Part shown: positions 16,540-24,924 of the stretch, one piece after another
Layout of the letters: each line of letters starts with the position of its first letter
How positions within the stretch are numbered: the stretch's first letter is position 1
From: JAHJQZ01 sp963676075
GTDB taxonomy: Bacteria; Pseudomonadota; Alphaproteobacteria; Rhizobiales; Devosiaceae
NCBI GenBank assembly: GCA_963676075.2
Contig: CAXXNZ010000011.1
Span: forward strand, 310,001-374,000
Direction: 5' to 3'
DNA length: 64,000 nt
Notes under the pieces: generated by a model
Told to the model about the DNA's origin: nothing
What the model saw: the letters and a program-made list of their open reading frames with translations, nothing else
The model's database searches: none
Translations under genes and position numbers: made by a program

Positions 16540-16693
16540 ACGAGGAAGGCGCGTGCAAGTCCATCGAAAAGACCGTCTGTGTGGTGGTTTCGATGCATCA
16601 GTCAGCCGCTACTGTCTTCACAGACTATAGCCCACACACGATCTGCGTGAACCGGCTCGACTGCGCTCGTCCGCACTCGATTTCTTCAAGAAA

Positions 16694-17809
16694 TCAGGCA
16701 GAGCGAATGAGATCCTCGGCGAGAAAGTGGACGAATTGCGCCATTGATCTCGTGCCATGCGCAGCCCGCATGCCATCGGCGAGTCGAGACAATAGCTGTC
16801 TGTCAGCATTGAGGTGCTCTAGCGTGTCCGCAAGAGCGGCAGCGTCGGCGCGTTCAGCAACAAGGCCGGTCCGTCCATGATCCACCTGCTCGACGAGGCC
16901 GCCTACCGGAGTTGCTACAATTGGCATCCCTATGCCTTGCGCCAGCCCTGCAACACCTGACTGGCTCGCCTCGACATACGGCAGGACCATGACGTGATAG
17001 CGCGTCATTGCCTGGTCGATTTCCTGATCGCTCAGCCAGCGATTGACCACTTCGGCATTGAGCGCTTTGAGCCTCTGAGAATATGCAGAAATATCGCCTT
17101 CGCCAAAGACGCCAAGCTCGACCGCAATACCTTTGGCAGCAAGGCATTCGGCCGCGCCAATGAGCAGCTCAAGCCCTTTGTAGGGAAATATCCTCCCCAT
17201 AAACAAGAGCTTGATCGGCGCACTGTCGGGTGGCATTTCCGTCGGCTTTCGATGACCAGCTTCAAACTCCGGATGAAATAACGTCAGGATGCGTTCCGGC
17301 GGCACGCCAAACTTTTCTTCAAGCCGGTTCGCCGTCGCCCCGCTCAGCGCGATCAACCGGTGATAGCGCGCCAGATCCTGATGACACCATTCGATGACGC
17401 GCGCGGTGCGATCGCCGGGATGGGGATCGACGTCATGGACCACCGCATAGTCCCTCACGCCCATTTCGCGAAACACCGAGTTGGTCAAGGGCGACCAGAC
17501 GTGCGGCAGCAGGGTTACGACACTGGTGATCTGGCGCTCGCGGATGGTCTTGCGCAGATGGGCCCGCAGGCCGGGCAGACGCCACGCATCGAGCAAGGCG
17601 CCCCGGCCGGAACTGAAGGTCCTGATGGGCAGAAGCTGATCGCGATAGGCCGCGAAATCGGCGTAGCGCTCGTTTGCCGTCGAAACTGAGATCAGCGGAT
17701 CGAGAAGCGGCTCGGACTGAGCCGCTTCCATCAGGTCAAGGGCAAAGCGGACCAAGGCACCGCGCCGCCCCCAGAACATGAACAGGGTTGTTTCGGGTTG
17801 GCTCTGCAT
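16694..17809 (-). CDS. Glycosyltransferase family 4
   Basis: A 371-residue GT-B protein. The donor domain begins KLLFMGRIFPYKGLELLIGA, followed by LGVFGEGD. The acidic region of the usual EX7E motif is replaced by EASQSGVAGLAQGIGMPIVAT, the variant found in GT4 proteins similar to WbuB/GumH relatives. ATG 17809 overlaps the rfbH stop by one base (TGATG), so the two are translationally coupled; a TTG at 17812 is less likely. Position directly after rfbF-rfbG-rfbH makes it the best candidate to transfer the 3,6-dideoxyhexose. That is inference from coupling. It ends convergently with the GT4 gene of block B. Confidence 0.83.
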   Translation of the reverse strand: MQSQPETTLFMFWGRRGALVRFALDLMEAAQSEPLLDPLISVSTANERYADFAAYRDQLLPIRTFSSGRGALLDAWRLPGLRAHLRKTIRERQITSVVTLLPHVWSPLTNSVFREMGVRDYAVVHDVDPHPGDRTARVIEWCHQDLARYHRLIALSGATANRLEEKFGVPPERILTLFHPEFEAGHRKPTEMPPDSAPIKLLFMGRIFPYKGLELLIGAAECLAAKGIAVELGVFGEGDISAYSQRLKALNAEVVNRWLSDQEIDQAMTRYHVMVLPYVEASQSGVAGLAQGIGMPIVATPVGGLVEQVDHGRTGLVAERADAAALADTLEHLNADRQLLSRLADGMRAAHGTRSMAQFVHFLAEDLIRSA

Positions 17810-19131
17810 CAAGCCGATTTGCCGAAGAATGCTCCCAGCTTTTCGACCACGTAATCGAGATGCGATTCGTGGAGTCCAGGATAGATGCCCAGCCAGAAGG
17901 TCTGGTTCATGATGGTGTCGGTATTGGTGAGCTCGCCATGCACGCGATACTCGATGTCCTTGAAATAGGGCTGCCGCGTCAGATTGCCGGCGAACAGGAG
18001 GCGCGAGCCGATGTGGTGCTCGTCGAGATAGGCCTGCAGGTCGCGGCGCTGATCGGCGTCGCCACGCAGGGTGATCGGGAAGCCGAACCAGGACGGGTCG
18101 GAATTGGGCGTAGCCTCCGGCAGGATCATGAATTCCTCGAGCCCTGCCGAAGCGAGACCTGACTTGAGATAGGCGAAATTGTCCTTGCGCGCCTGGATGA
18201 ACCCGTCGACCCGGTCAAGCTGCGCCAGGGCGGCGGCGGCCTGCATGTCGGTGATCTTCAGGTTATAACCGAGATGGCTATAGGTGTATTTGTGGTCGTA
18301 GCCGCGCGGCAGATCGCCGAGCTTCCACTTGAAGCGCTTGTTGCAGGTATTGTCCTTGCCCGGCTCACAATAGCAGTCGCGACCCCAGTCACGCACGGAT
18401 TCAACGGCGCGCTTCATCATAGGGCTGTTGAAGAACACCGCCCCGCCCTCGCCCATGGTGATGTGGTGAGCTGGGTAGAAGCTCAGCGTAGAAACATCGC
18501 CGAACGTGCCGACAAGCTTGCCGTCGTAACGCGATCCGAAGGCGTCACAGCAATCCTCCATGACGCGAAGATTGTGCTTTTCGGCGATCCGCATGACTTC
18601 CGCGAGATTGAACGGGTTGCCCAGCGTATGCGCGATGACGATGGCCTTGGTCTTGTCGGTGATCGCGTCTTCGATCTTGGAGGCGTCGATATTGTAGGTC
18701 GGGATATCGACATCGACAAAAACCGGAACGAGCCTGTTGATGACGATCGGGTTGATCGTCGTCGGAAAGCTCGCCGCAACCGTGATGACTTCGTCACCGG
18801 GACGAAGCTGGTTTTCCAGCATCAGGTGGGATGTCATCGCCGTGAAGGCGGTCAGGTTGGCGGACGAGCCGGAATTGACGGTGCGTGCGAAACGTACCCC
18901 GTAATAGGCGGCCAGCCGGCTCTCGAATTCAGTGTTGAACCGCCCGGTCGTCAGCCAGCCATCAAGGGCCGCATCGACGATCATCTTGATTTCCGGGGCT
19001 CCGATGACCTTGCCCGAGGGAGGCACAGTGCTCTTGCCGGGCACAAATTCGGACGGAGAGAAGGCCTCGTTGGAGTATTCTTCCACAAGACGCAGGATTT
19101 CGTCGCGCTTCGCGCTCAGTCTGTCGTTCAT
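17809..19131 (-). CDS. rfbH: CDP-4-keto-6-deoxyglucose-3-dehydrase (E1, RfbH/DdhC/AscC)
   Basis: A 440-residue PLP/PMP enzyme of the DegT/DnrJ/EryC1 aminotransferase fold. The usual catalytic lysine is absent: the site reads FYPAHHITMGEGG (residues 218-230), the His-for-Lys change that defines 3-dehydrases. Four cysteines, C195, C253, C255 and C263, have spacing X57, X1, X7, which matches the [2Fe-2S] cluster ligands of the Yersinia E1 enzyme as I know it. The reaction removes the C3 hydroxyl of CDP-4-keto-6-deoxy-D-glucose and normally needs an E3 iron-sulfur reductase, which is not in the window. It follows rfbG by 14 bp and couples to the glycosyltransferase downstream. Confidence 0.95.
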   Translation of the reverse strand: MNDRLSAKRDEILRLVEEYSNEAFSPSEFVPGKSTVPPSGKVIGAPEIKMIVDAALDGWLTTGRFNTEFESRLAAYYGVRFARTVNSGSSANLTAFTAMTSHLMLENQLRPGDEVITVAASFPTTINPIVINRLVPVFVDVDIPTYNIDASKIEDAITDKTKAIVIAHTLGNPFNLAEVMRIAEKHNLRVMEDCCDAFGSRYDGKLVGTFGDVSTLSFYPAHHITMGEGGAVFFNSPMMKRAVESVRDWGRDCYCEPGKDNTCNKRFKWKLGDLPRGYDHKYTYSHLGYNLKITDMQAAAALAQLDRVDGFIQARKDNFAYLKSGLASAGLEEFMILPEATPNSDPSWFGFPITLRGDADQRRDLQAYLDEHHIGSRLLFAGNLTRQPYFKDIEYRVHGELTNTDTIMNQTFWLGIYPGLHESHLDYVVEKLGAFFGKSA

Positions 19132-19145
19132 ATTCTCACTCGGGA

Positions 19146-20252
19146 TTATGCGTTGCCGGCGGGGGAGGATTCAAAAGCTTCAATCTGTTCGATGCTGGTC
19201 TTATAGGCGTCCTTGCCATCGAGTGCAGCGAGGTACCAGCGCGCGGTTTCGGTTACCGCCGTTTCCAGACGCCACTTCGGCCGCCAGCCCAGTCGCGACC
19301 GGGCCTTAGAGATGTCGAGGCGCAAAAGCTTGGCTTCATGTGGCGCAGTCGCGTCGGATTCGACGTTCCACTGCGCACGGCCGCCCGTCGCCTCGACGAT
19401 GAGGTCGAGCACGTTCGAGACCGGCACGGCGTCGTCTTCAAGCGGCCCGAAGTTCCAGGCTTCGGCGGTCTCGTCCGGTGCGGTGACAAGCCGTTCAGCC
19501 ACAAGCAGATAGCCCGAAAGCGGTTCGAGCACGTGCTGCCAGGGGCGCACCGAGTTGGGATTGCGGATCACTGTCGCCTTGCCGCTGGAAATACCGCGGA
19601 TGACATCGGGGATGAGCCGGTCCGGCGCCCAGTCGCCACCACCGATCACGTTGCCGGCCCGCACCGAGGCCAATGCGACCTTGCGGGAGCCCGGCGCCGA
19701 AAAAAACGACCGGCGGTAGGCCGAAGTCACCAGTTCCGCACAGCCCTTGCTGTTGGAATAGGGATCGAAGCCACCCATGGCATCGGCTTCACGGTAAGGC
19801 CAGTCCCATTCGTGGTTCTCGTAGCACTTGTCGCTGGTAACGTTGACCACGGAAAGCACAGAGGGTGTCCCGCGCACAGCCTCGAAGACGTTGATCGTGC
19901 CCATGACATTGGTCTGATAGGTGCCGACCGGATCGACATAGGATTGGCGGACGATCGGTTGCGCGGCCAGATGGAAGACGATATCGGGCTCGGCCGCCTG
20001 CATGGCAGCGGTCAGCTTCTCGCCATCGCGGATATCGCCGAAGATCGAGGTCTTGATGCGGTCGCCGATGCCGGCAAGGTCATAAAGGCTCGGTTCGGTT
20101 GCCGGTTCCAGCGCATAGCCAGTCACCTCGGCCCCAAGCTTGTGGAGCCAAAGCGAAAGCCAGCCCCCCTTGAACCCCGTATGACCGGTCAGAAAGACCT
20201 TTTTGTTCTTCCAGAACGCAGCGCTAGGACCAGACTTTCCATGGGGCAGCAT
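19146..20252 (-). CDS. rfbG: CDP-glucose 4,6-dehydratase
   Basis: A 368-residue extended SDR. The cofactor motif is VFLTGHTGFKGGWLSLWL, with the GGWL extension peculiar to RfbG. Other RfbG blocks are HLAAQPIVRQSYVDPVGT, NVTSDKCYENHEW (the active-site Thr is replaced in the usual family way), YSNSKGCAELV with the Tyr/Lys pair, and RAGNVIGGGDWAPDRLIPD. It converts CDP-glucose to CDP-4-keto-6-deoxyglucose. The start is ATG 20252, six bases after GTGGA; ATG 20258 is an alternative. Either overlaps the end of rfbF by about 30 bp, and the longer open frame back to 20402 is only the rfbF overlap. It lies between rfbF and rfbH as in other CDP-dideoxyhexose clusters. Confidence 0.94.
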   Translation of the reverse strand: MLPHGKSGPSAAFWKNKKVFLTGHTGFKGGWLSLWLHKLGAEVTGYALEPATEPSLYDLAGIGDRIKTSIFGDIRDGEKLTAAMQAAEPDIVFHLAAQPIVRQSYVDPVGTYQTNVMGTINVFEAVRGTPSVLSVVNVTSDKCYENHEWDWPYREADAMGGFDPYSNSKGCAELVTSAYRRSFFSAPGSRKVALASVRAGNVIGGGDWAPDRLIPDVIRGISSGKATVIRNPNSVRPWQHVLEPLSGYLLVAERLVTAPDETAEAWNFGPLEDDAVPVSNVLDLIVEATGGRAQWNVESDATAPHEAKLLRLDISKARSRLGWRPKWRLETAVTETARWYLAALDGKDAYKTSIEQIEAFESSPAGNA

Positions 20253-20997
20253 TTTCATTCCACATTGTTTCGAGCATCTGCTTTTCGCGAAGCGTATCCA
20301 TCGCTTGCCAAAAGCCGGTGTGTTGATAGGCGGATAGCTGTCCCGCATTCGCCAGACGGCGGATGGGATCCTGTTCCCAAACGGTTCCGTCGCCCTCGAC
20401 ATAGTCGAGTACGGCCGGATTCAGCACAAAGAAACCGGCATTGATCCAGCCGCCGTCTCCGCGCGGCTTTTCGACAAATTGGGTGACCTTGGAATTGTCG
20501 AGATCAAGCGTACCGAAGCGCCCGGCCGGCTGAACGGCCGTCACGGTCGCAAGCCTGCCCTGCTTTTTGTGAAATTCGACCAAATCGGAAATGTTCACGT
20601 CCGCCACGCCGTCGCCATAGGTCAGGCAAAAATCCTCGTCGTCGTCGAGATAGGGCCTGATGCGCTTCAGCCGTCCACCGGTCATGGTCGCCGATCCGGT
20701 TTCCACGAGCGTGATTTTCCATGGCTCTGCGTAATTCTGATGGGTTTCGATCGACCCGTTGTGAATATCGATCGTCACGTCCGCCATGTGCAGTCGATAA
20801 TTAAAGAAGTATTCCTTTATCATGTAGCCCTTGTAGCCAAGGCAAACAATGAACTCATTGAAACCATAGGCCGAATAGATTTTCATGATATGCCAGAGCA
20901 TGGGGCGTTCGCCGATTTGAACCATTGGCTTAGGGCGAATATCGGTTTCTTCTGCAAGACGAGTACCCAACCCGCCGGCCAAAATTACGACCTTCAT
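20224..20997 (-). CDS. rfbF: Glucose-1-phosphate cytidylyltransferase
   Basis: A 257-residue nucleotidyltransferase, the standard RfbF length when started at ATG 20997 (GGAA lies upstream; 8 more codons are open). The CTP-binding signature VVILAGGLGTRLAEETDIRP lies at residues 3-22. It is followed by KPMVQIGERPMLWHIM and by the RfbF-specific YKGYMIKEYFFNY, FCLTYGDGVADV and GDGGWINAGFFVL. It makes CDP-glucose from glucose-1-phosphate and CTP, the first step to CDP-linked 3,6-dideoxyhexoses. It is the first gene of the rfbF-rfbG-rfbH-glycosyltransferase unit. A diverged, broken relative lies at 2476-3205. Confidence 0.95.
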   Translation of the reverse strand: MKVVILAGGLGTRLAEETDIRPKPMVQIGERPMLWHIMKIYSAYGFNEFIVCLGYKGYMIKEYFFNYRLHMADVTIDIHNGSIETHQNYAEPWKITLVETGSATMTGGRLKRIRPYLDDDEDFCLTYGDGVADVNISDLVEFHKKQGRLATVTAVQPAGRFGTLDLDNSKVTQFVEKPRGDGGWINAGFFVLNPAVLDYVEGDGTVWEQDPIRRLANAGQLSAYQHTGFWQAMDTLREKQMLETMWNENAAPWKVWS

Positions 20998-21296
20998 GAA
21001 TTTTTCCAAAGCTAGCAGCACGTTAGGCGTTGGCGCGAACCTTGCTTACCGGTCGCCCGCGAACGCGGCGTCTGTGAGGTTGCAGTTGCTCAAACTCGCT
21101 GAGGTATTTTGTTTGGGTGAAAGGGTTAACTTTGTCAATGCTGGGATAAGCCCGAACGGGACGCCCGTGCTGCGTTTCCAGAATTCGGTATGCAACGCGT
21201 ATCCGATACTGGTGACCTGCTCCCCTAATTGTCCGTATGTATAAGCTAGTCCTGTTCTGGTTTTGAGCCGCCACCGAACGCGCCCCTCGGGGAGGG
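20998..21296. other. Region upstream of rfbF, flanking the insertion element
   Basis: About 300 bp without a supported gene. It should hold the minus-strand promoter of the rfbFGH unit. A TTGACA on the minus strand near 21135 has no good -10 box at 16-18 bp. No direct repeat flanking the insertion element was seen at its left border. Confidence 0.35.
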
Positions 21297-21312
21297 GTAG
21301 AGTTTCCGGGCC
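21297..21312. repeat. Left inverted repeat of the IS3-family element
   Basis: GTAGAGTTTCCGGGCC matches the opposite-strand right end GTAGAGTTTTCCGGGTC with one gap and one mismatch. It marks the OrfB end of the element. Confidence 0.7.
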
Positions 21313-21316
21313 TTGA

Positions 21317-22150
21317 TCAGCAGTGTGGGCTGGATGCGTCCGCTGATTTCATCAGTGCCGCCGGGACATTGTTCCCGATGGCACTATGTGGCCGTTGCTC
21401 ATTGTAGTCTCTACGCCAAGCCCCCAACTTTTCGGCGGCATCCGCCAAGGCTCAGGAACTAGTGTGTATTCAAGCATTCTGCCCGCAGCCTGCCGTTGAA
21501 CGCTTCGATGAAGGCGTTGTCGGGACGGGAGAAGTCCAGGATTACTCCACGCTGATAGGCCCACATGTCCATGTCGCGTGAGATGAACTCCGATCCCTGG
21601 TCGACACGGATCGTCTTGGGATAGCCGATTTTGCCGCAGATCCGTTCCAGCGTCGCGACCACGTCCTCGCCGCGATAGCTGAACCTTGGGTCAAGGACCG
21701 GCGCATATCGGGAGTAGGTCTCGACGACCGTCAGAACCCGTATCTTGCGCCCTGTCGTCAGTTGGTCGTGGACGAAGTCCATGGCCCACACATCGTTCGG
21801 CCCGACGGATTCGGCGCGATCGTCTCTGAGCTCCGCCTTCACCCTGCGCTTGGTGTCTTGTTCCTGAGCTGCATGCCCAACTCCCGATAGATCCTGTCGG
21901 TCTTCTTCATGTTGACCTGTCAGCCTTCACGTCGAAGCAGGATATGCACCCGTCGGGAGCCGAAGCGCACACGGGTCTCGCAGATCTCTTTTATCCGCTG
22001 TTCCAGGGCAGCCTGACCGGAGCGACGGGACGTGTAGCGATAGGTCTTGGGATCGAACAGGATCACCGCACAGGCGCGGCGGATCGATACCCCGCACTCG
22101 CTCCGCATCACATCGATCAGCGTTCTCTTCCGGGCAGGCTTCAGAGTTTT
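21317..22150 (-). pseudogene. IS3-family transposase OrfB, broken
   Basis: The DDE transposase OrfB can be read only by mending four lesions. LKPARKRTLIDVMRSECGVS to LLRREG is followed by TGA at 21920-21922 where relatives have Trp (W-QVNMKKTDRIYREL). A missing base near 21850 shifts KTPKRRVKAEL out of frame. The catalytic core then reads VWAMDFVHDQL, IRVDQGSEFIS and NAFIEAFNGRLRAECLNTH. TAG at 21459-21461 again replaces Trp (FLSLADAAEKL). An extra G near 21450 shifts the last part, RRDYNEQRPHSAIG. The core D, D, E residues are visible, but no functional protein can be made. Confidence 0.88.
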
Positions 22151-22407
22151 CGGCGAACGATGTCCTGCAGCATGGCCTTGTCGAGCGAGAGGTCGGCTAC
22201 GATCTTCTTGAGCCGGTTGTTCTCCTCTTCCAGCTCCCTCAGCCGCTTCATCTCCGACGGCATCATCCCGACGTACTTTTTCTTCCAGTTGAAATACATC
22301 GCCTGGCCGATCCCCGCCTGCCGGCATATCTCGGCAACCGGCGTGCCCTCTTCACCCTGCTTGATGATGAACACCTTCTGCGCGTACGTGACCCCCGATG
22401 CCTTCAT
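22141..22407 (-). CDS. IS3-family transposase OrfA
   Basis: An 88-residue helix-turn-helix protein that looks intact: KASGVTYAQKVFIIKQGEEG, then EICRQAGIGQAMYFNWKKKY (recognition helix) and a leucine-rich LRELEEENNRLKKIVADLSL coiled coil ending MLQDIVRRKL. This is the IS407-type OrfA, which binds the element ends. ATG 22407 lies close behind GGAGAACG. OrfB normally joins it by programmed frameshifting, but OrfB here is broken. Confidence 0.9.
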   Translation of the reverse strand: MKASGVTYAQKVFIIKQGEEGTPVAEICRQAGIGQAMYFNWKKKYVGMMPSEMKRLRELEEENNRLKKIVADLSLDKAMLQDIVRRKL

Positions 22408-22439
22408 CGTTCTCCGTTCCTTTCTCCAGCCAGGGAAAC

Positions 22440-22456
22440 GACCCGGAAAACTCTAC
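22440..22456. repeat. Right inverted repeat of the IS3-family element
   Basis: GACCCGGAAAACTCTAC, whose complement matches the left end at 21297-21312. It lies 33 bp upstream of the OrfA start. Confidence 0.7.
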
Positions 22457-22503
22457 ATCACTTCGAGGGCATTTGCCGGAGGCAGATCACTACCTGCCCT
22501 CGC

Positions 22504-23253
22504 CTACAATCCCCTACCGCCCCTAAATGTCTCGAACCACACGGTTTTGGCCATGATCGTGAAGTCCAGGAAGACGTTGAACGAGGCAATATATTCCAGA
22601 TCGGATTGCACCCGACTGACCGCCATGTCCACATCGGCAGTCGGCCCCCTCTGACCTCGCATCTGGGCCAGGCCGGTAATGCCGGGACGCATGATGTGGC
22701 GGAGGTGGTACTGAGGCACCAATTCCTCATAGTCCTTGCCTGCGGCCTGCATGCCAACGACATGACAGCGCGGACCAACAAGTGACATATCGCCGAGGAT
22801 CACGTTAAGCAGCTGCGGTAGCTCGTCGATATTGGTCTTTCGCAAGAAAGCGCCGACCTTGGTCAATCGGGCATCGCCCACAACAGTCTGCGCGACGCCC
22901 GATGGATCGCAAAGCTCAACACGCATCGAGCGGAATTTCAGCACATTGAAACGCGAACGCCCACGCCCCCAGCGCTCCTGAACGAAAAAAACGGGACCGC
23001 GGCTCTCCAACTTGATGGCGATGGCGACCACAAGAAACAATGGCGAAAGCACCATCACGGCGAACAGAGCGCCGGTGACATCGATCACCCGCTTTATTGC
23101 AAGATTGATACGCCGCCGAGAGGTGTTGAACGTGACTGCGCCCAGCTGATCGGCCAAAACCGAAATTGACCGCAGCTCTGCGGGGAGCTTGCCGTGCGCT
23201 GAAACCCCCTCGGATTGCAGGTGACCTCCAGTGTCGACTGCAAAATCGCTCAT
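22504..23253 (-). CDS. Undecaprenyl-phosphate sugar phosphotransferase, ExoY-like
   Basis: A 249-residue monotopic phosphoglycosyl transferase (bacterial sugar transferase family). One hydrophobic segment at about residues 57-80 (VIDVTGALFAVMVLSPLFLV) is followed by LKFRSM, the catalytic-region DELPQLLNVILGDMSLVGPR with the Asp-Glu pair, and RPGITGLAQMRGQRG. The enzyme moves a sugar-1-phosphate from a nucleotide sugar to undecaprenyl phosphate and so starts a repeat unit. The length and N-terminal tail resemble rhizobial ExoY. ATG 23253 is preferred; a GTG lies just before it. It has its own likely promoter at 23302-23330 and is followed by the insertion element. A second transferase of this family is at 24925. 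Confidence 0.92.
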   Translation of the reverse strand: MSDFAVDTGGHLQSEGVSAHGKLPAELRSISVLADQLGAVTFNTSRRRINLAIKRVIDVTGALFAVMVLSPLFLVVAIAIKLESRGPVFFVQERWGRGRSRFNVLKFRSMRVELCDPSGVAQTVVGDARLTKVGAFLRKTNIDELPQLLNVILGDMSLVGPRCHVVGMQAAGKDYEELVPQYHLRHIMRPGITGLAQMRGQRGPTADVDMAVSRVQSDLEYIASFNVFLDFTIMAKTVWFETFRGGRGL

Positions 23254-23301
23254 CACGCGCGTCCAACTAAAAAAGTCTAGTTAATAAGTTATTAATCATA
23301 A

Positions 23302-23330
23302 AATATCTCAGATGCTTATCGGAATGTAAA
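23302..23330 (-). promoter_or_regulatory. Likely sigma-70 promoter of the ExoY-like gene
   Basis: On the minus strand TTTACA (23330-23325) and GATATT (23307-23302) are separated by 17 bp. The region is AT-rich. Transcription would begin about 40 bases before ATG 23253. Confidence 0.5.
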
Positions 23331-23739
23331 GAGCTTCAAAACTGCGCATTGCCAGAGCAATTCCTGCGCATGACGAACACTTGAATAATACTTGTATTAA
23401 AACCTCACGAATCCGAAGCAACGGCCATGCACTTGCTCCCGTGTGGCATCGAACCCGATCCTTCGGCCAACCCCAAAACGGGTCGGCGAGCTTGCTTGCT
23501 CTCTATGTCCGCGGCCTGCACCGCAGGAAAGCTCCGCGGCCGATCCGGTCAGTAGCCGCCTTGGCTCGCCGTTTCGTTTCGCATTAGGGGCGTCCTCGCT
23601 CACGTCGGGCGCCTGCTGGAGAAAATTGCAAGTCCTGCAACGGCACCTGGAGGCGAAACCTCTCAGCCAACAGGTGGTGCGACCTCGGAAAGGACAGCTG
23701 TCAATCACACCCGAAAGCAGATTTCTTCAGGCGCCGGAA
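23331..23739. other. Intergenic region with no supported gene
   Basis: About 400 bp between the ExoY promoter and the end of the EEP-family gene. Open frames on both strands show no recognisable protein features. Confidence 0.4.
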
Positions 23740-24693
23740 TTACCTCGCAACGGCGATGCCGGCGGCAAGGCCGCGATGGTTGGAGCCGAAATGATCGCCA
23801 AGCGCGGACAGCGAGGTAAAGGCAAGGTCTTTGGATAACAGCACGTGATCAATCGGCATGCCGAGATCGCCGAGCCCAACCGGCCAGGTACCCGGTTCGA
23901 ATGGCGCACGGATCAGTCCCGAACCCTTCATCGTCGCCAGAAACGGCCGGAACCAGGCTGCGGAGTTGAAATCACCGACGACGATCGCAGGACCATCCAG
24001 AGACGAAACGATCCGTTTCAATCCATCGAATTCCCTGATCTGGGCATCTGCGAAATAGGGCCGCAACAAATGCACCGCAACCAGATTCACCCGCACGCCG
24101 TCGATCTCGACGTGTGCCGTGATCGCCTGATGCATTGAGCCGGGCGATAGTCGCGTTACCGTCACCTCTTGCAAGGGGAGTTTGGACAGAACGAGTACGT
24201 CGCCGCATCGGCCACCATCGGTAGCGCCTTCGCTGCATCCGGCGCGAAACGGGTAAACACCGGCAAGCTGATCGAGATGAGGAACGACTGGCCGCGATTC
24301 ATCGAGAACCACGACGTCGGCGCTCGACTTTTCAAGAAAAGCGGCAATCGCCTGACCGTTCTCGGCATTGGAGTTGAGCACGTTGAAGGCGATGAGCTCG
24401 AGGTTGGGAGAAGCGGAGCTTATTGGGCGTGATACGGACAGGAGCCCCAGAACGATCGTCCCGAAGACGAACAGGCCGACCACCAGCAAAAACAGGGCTC
24501 GCAGAACGGCCCTGAGCGGCAATAACATCACGGCGATGACGACAAGGAGTGCCGCCAGATGCAGCCGCAGATTGTCCAATATCATCAGCACCGGATCATC
24601 GGCGGGCACGAAACCACACGCGATCAGACCAGCAATAATCAGACCAACAGCGAACAGCGCGCCACGAAATTCAGAGAAAAGCGCTCGCTGCAT
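23740..24693 (-). CDS. Membrane-anchored endonuclease/exonuclease/phosphatase (EEP) fold protein
   Basis: A 317-residue protein. The first ~90 residues hold three hydrophobic helices, then comes an EEP domain, probably periplasmic. Visible EEP landmarks are ELIAFNVLNSN (metal-site Asn), VVVLDESRP (Glu), LVAVHLLRP (His), IVVGDFNSAAW (Asp/Asn) and MPIDHVLLS with a final GSNHRGL. The family cleaves phosphodiesters in nucleic acids, lipids or sugars. Membrane-anchored members of this shape are common near alphaproteobacterial exopolysaccharide genes. The substrate is unknown; a lipid-linked or phospho-sugar target would fit the location (inference). ATG 24693 is preferred over the open ATG at 24711. 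It lies about 230 bp from the next gene upstream. Confidence 0.8.
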   Translation of the reverse strand: MQRALFSEFRGALFAVGLIIAGLIACGFVPADDPVLMILDNLRLHLAALLVVIAVMLLPLRAVLRALFLLVVGLFVFGTIVLGLLSVSRPISSASPNLELIAFNVLNSNAENGQAIAAFLEKSSADVVVLDESRPVVPHLDQLAGVYPFRAGCSEGATDGGRCGDVLVLSKLPLQEVTVTRLSPGSMHQAITAHVEIDGVRVNLVAVHLLRPYFADAQIREFDGLKRIVSSLDGPAIVVGDFNSAAWFRPFLATMKGSGLIRAPFEPGTWPVGLGDLGMPIDHVLLSKDLAFTSLSALGDHFGSNHRGLAAGIAVAR

Positions 24694-24924
24694 CAATCCC
24701 GACCCACGCAAGAATGTGAGTGATGGTCGATATCATCAATCGATTGCATCAACCAGCGCCGGACGCGCATGGCAGACATGAGCAGCACCGACGCTGGATG
24801 CGTTGAAGCGGCGAGGAATGCGAGGCAATAGGCATTTGGTCGACCAGCTCAGTTCCTTGATGGGGCTGACCCAACGGAACTCCAGAAGGCTTCAGCGCAC
24901 ACCTCTGTTGTCAGCGATTTCCGC

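Larger units (their letters stand above)
21297..22456 (-). mobile_element. Degenerate IS3-family insertion element, IS407-like
   Basis: About 1.16 kb bounded by imperfect inverted ends: GTAGAGTTTCCGGG at the left and, on the opposite strand, GTAGAGTTTTCCGGG at the right. Inside are an intact OrfA and a broken OrfB of the DDE type. OrfA starts KASGVTYAQKVFIIKQGEEG, the IS407-group hallmark. No clear 4-bp target repeat flanks the ends, as expected for an old or rearranged copy. It lies between rfbF and the ExoY-like gene, at a border between two glycan modules, and may have taken part in joining them (inference). Confidence 0.88.

Noticed and set aside
16562..16595. An inverted repeat CATCGAAA/TTTCGATG between convergent genes as a terminator
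   Set aside because: The loop is 18 bases and no T run follows on either strand, so support is too weak.
21023..21274. A minus-strand open frame of 83 codons upstream of rfbF
   Set aside because: No ribosome site or motif; it lies where the rfbF promoter is expected.
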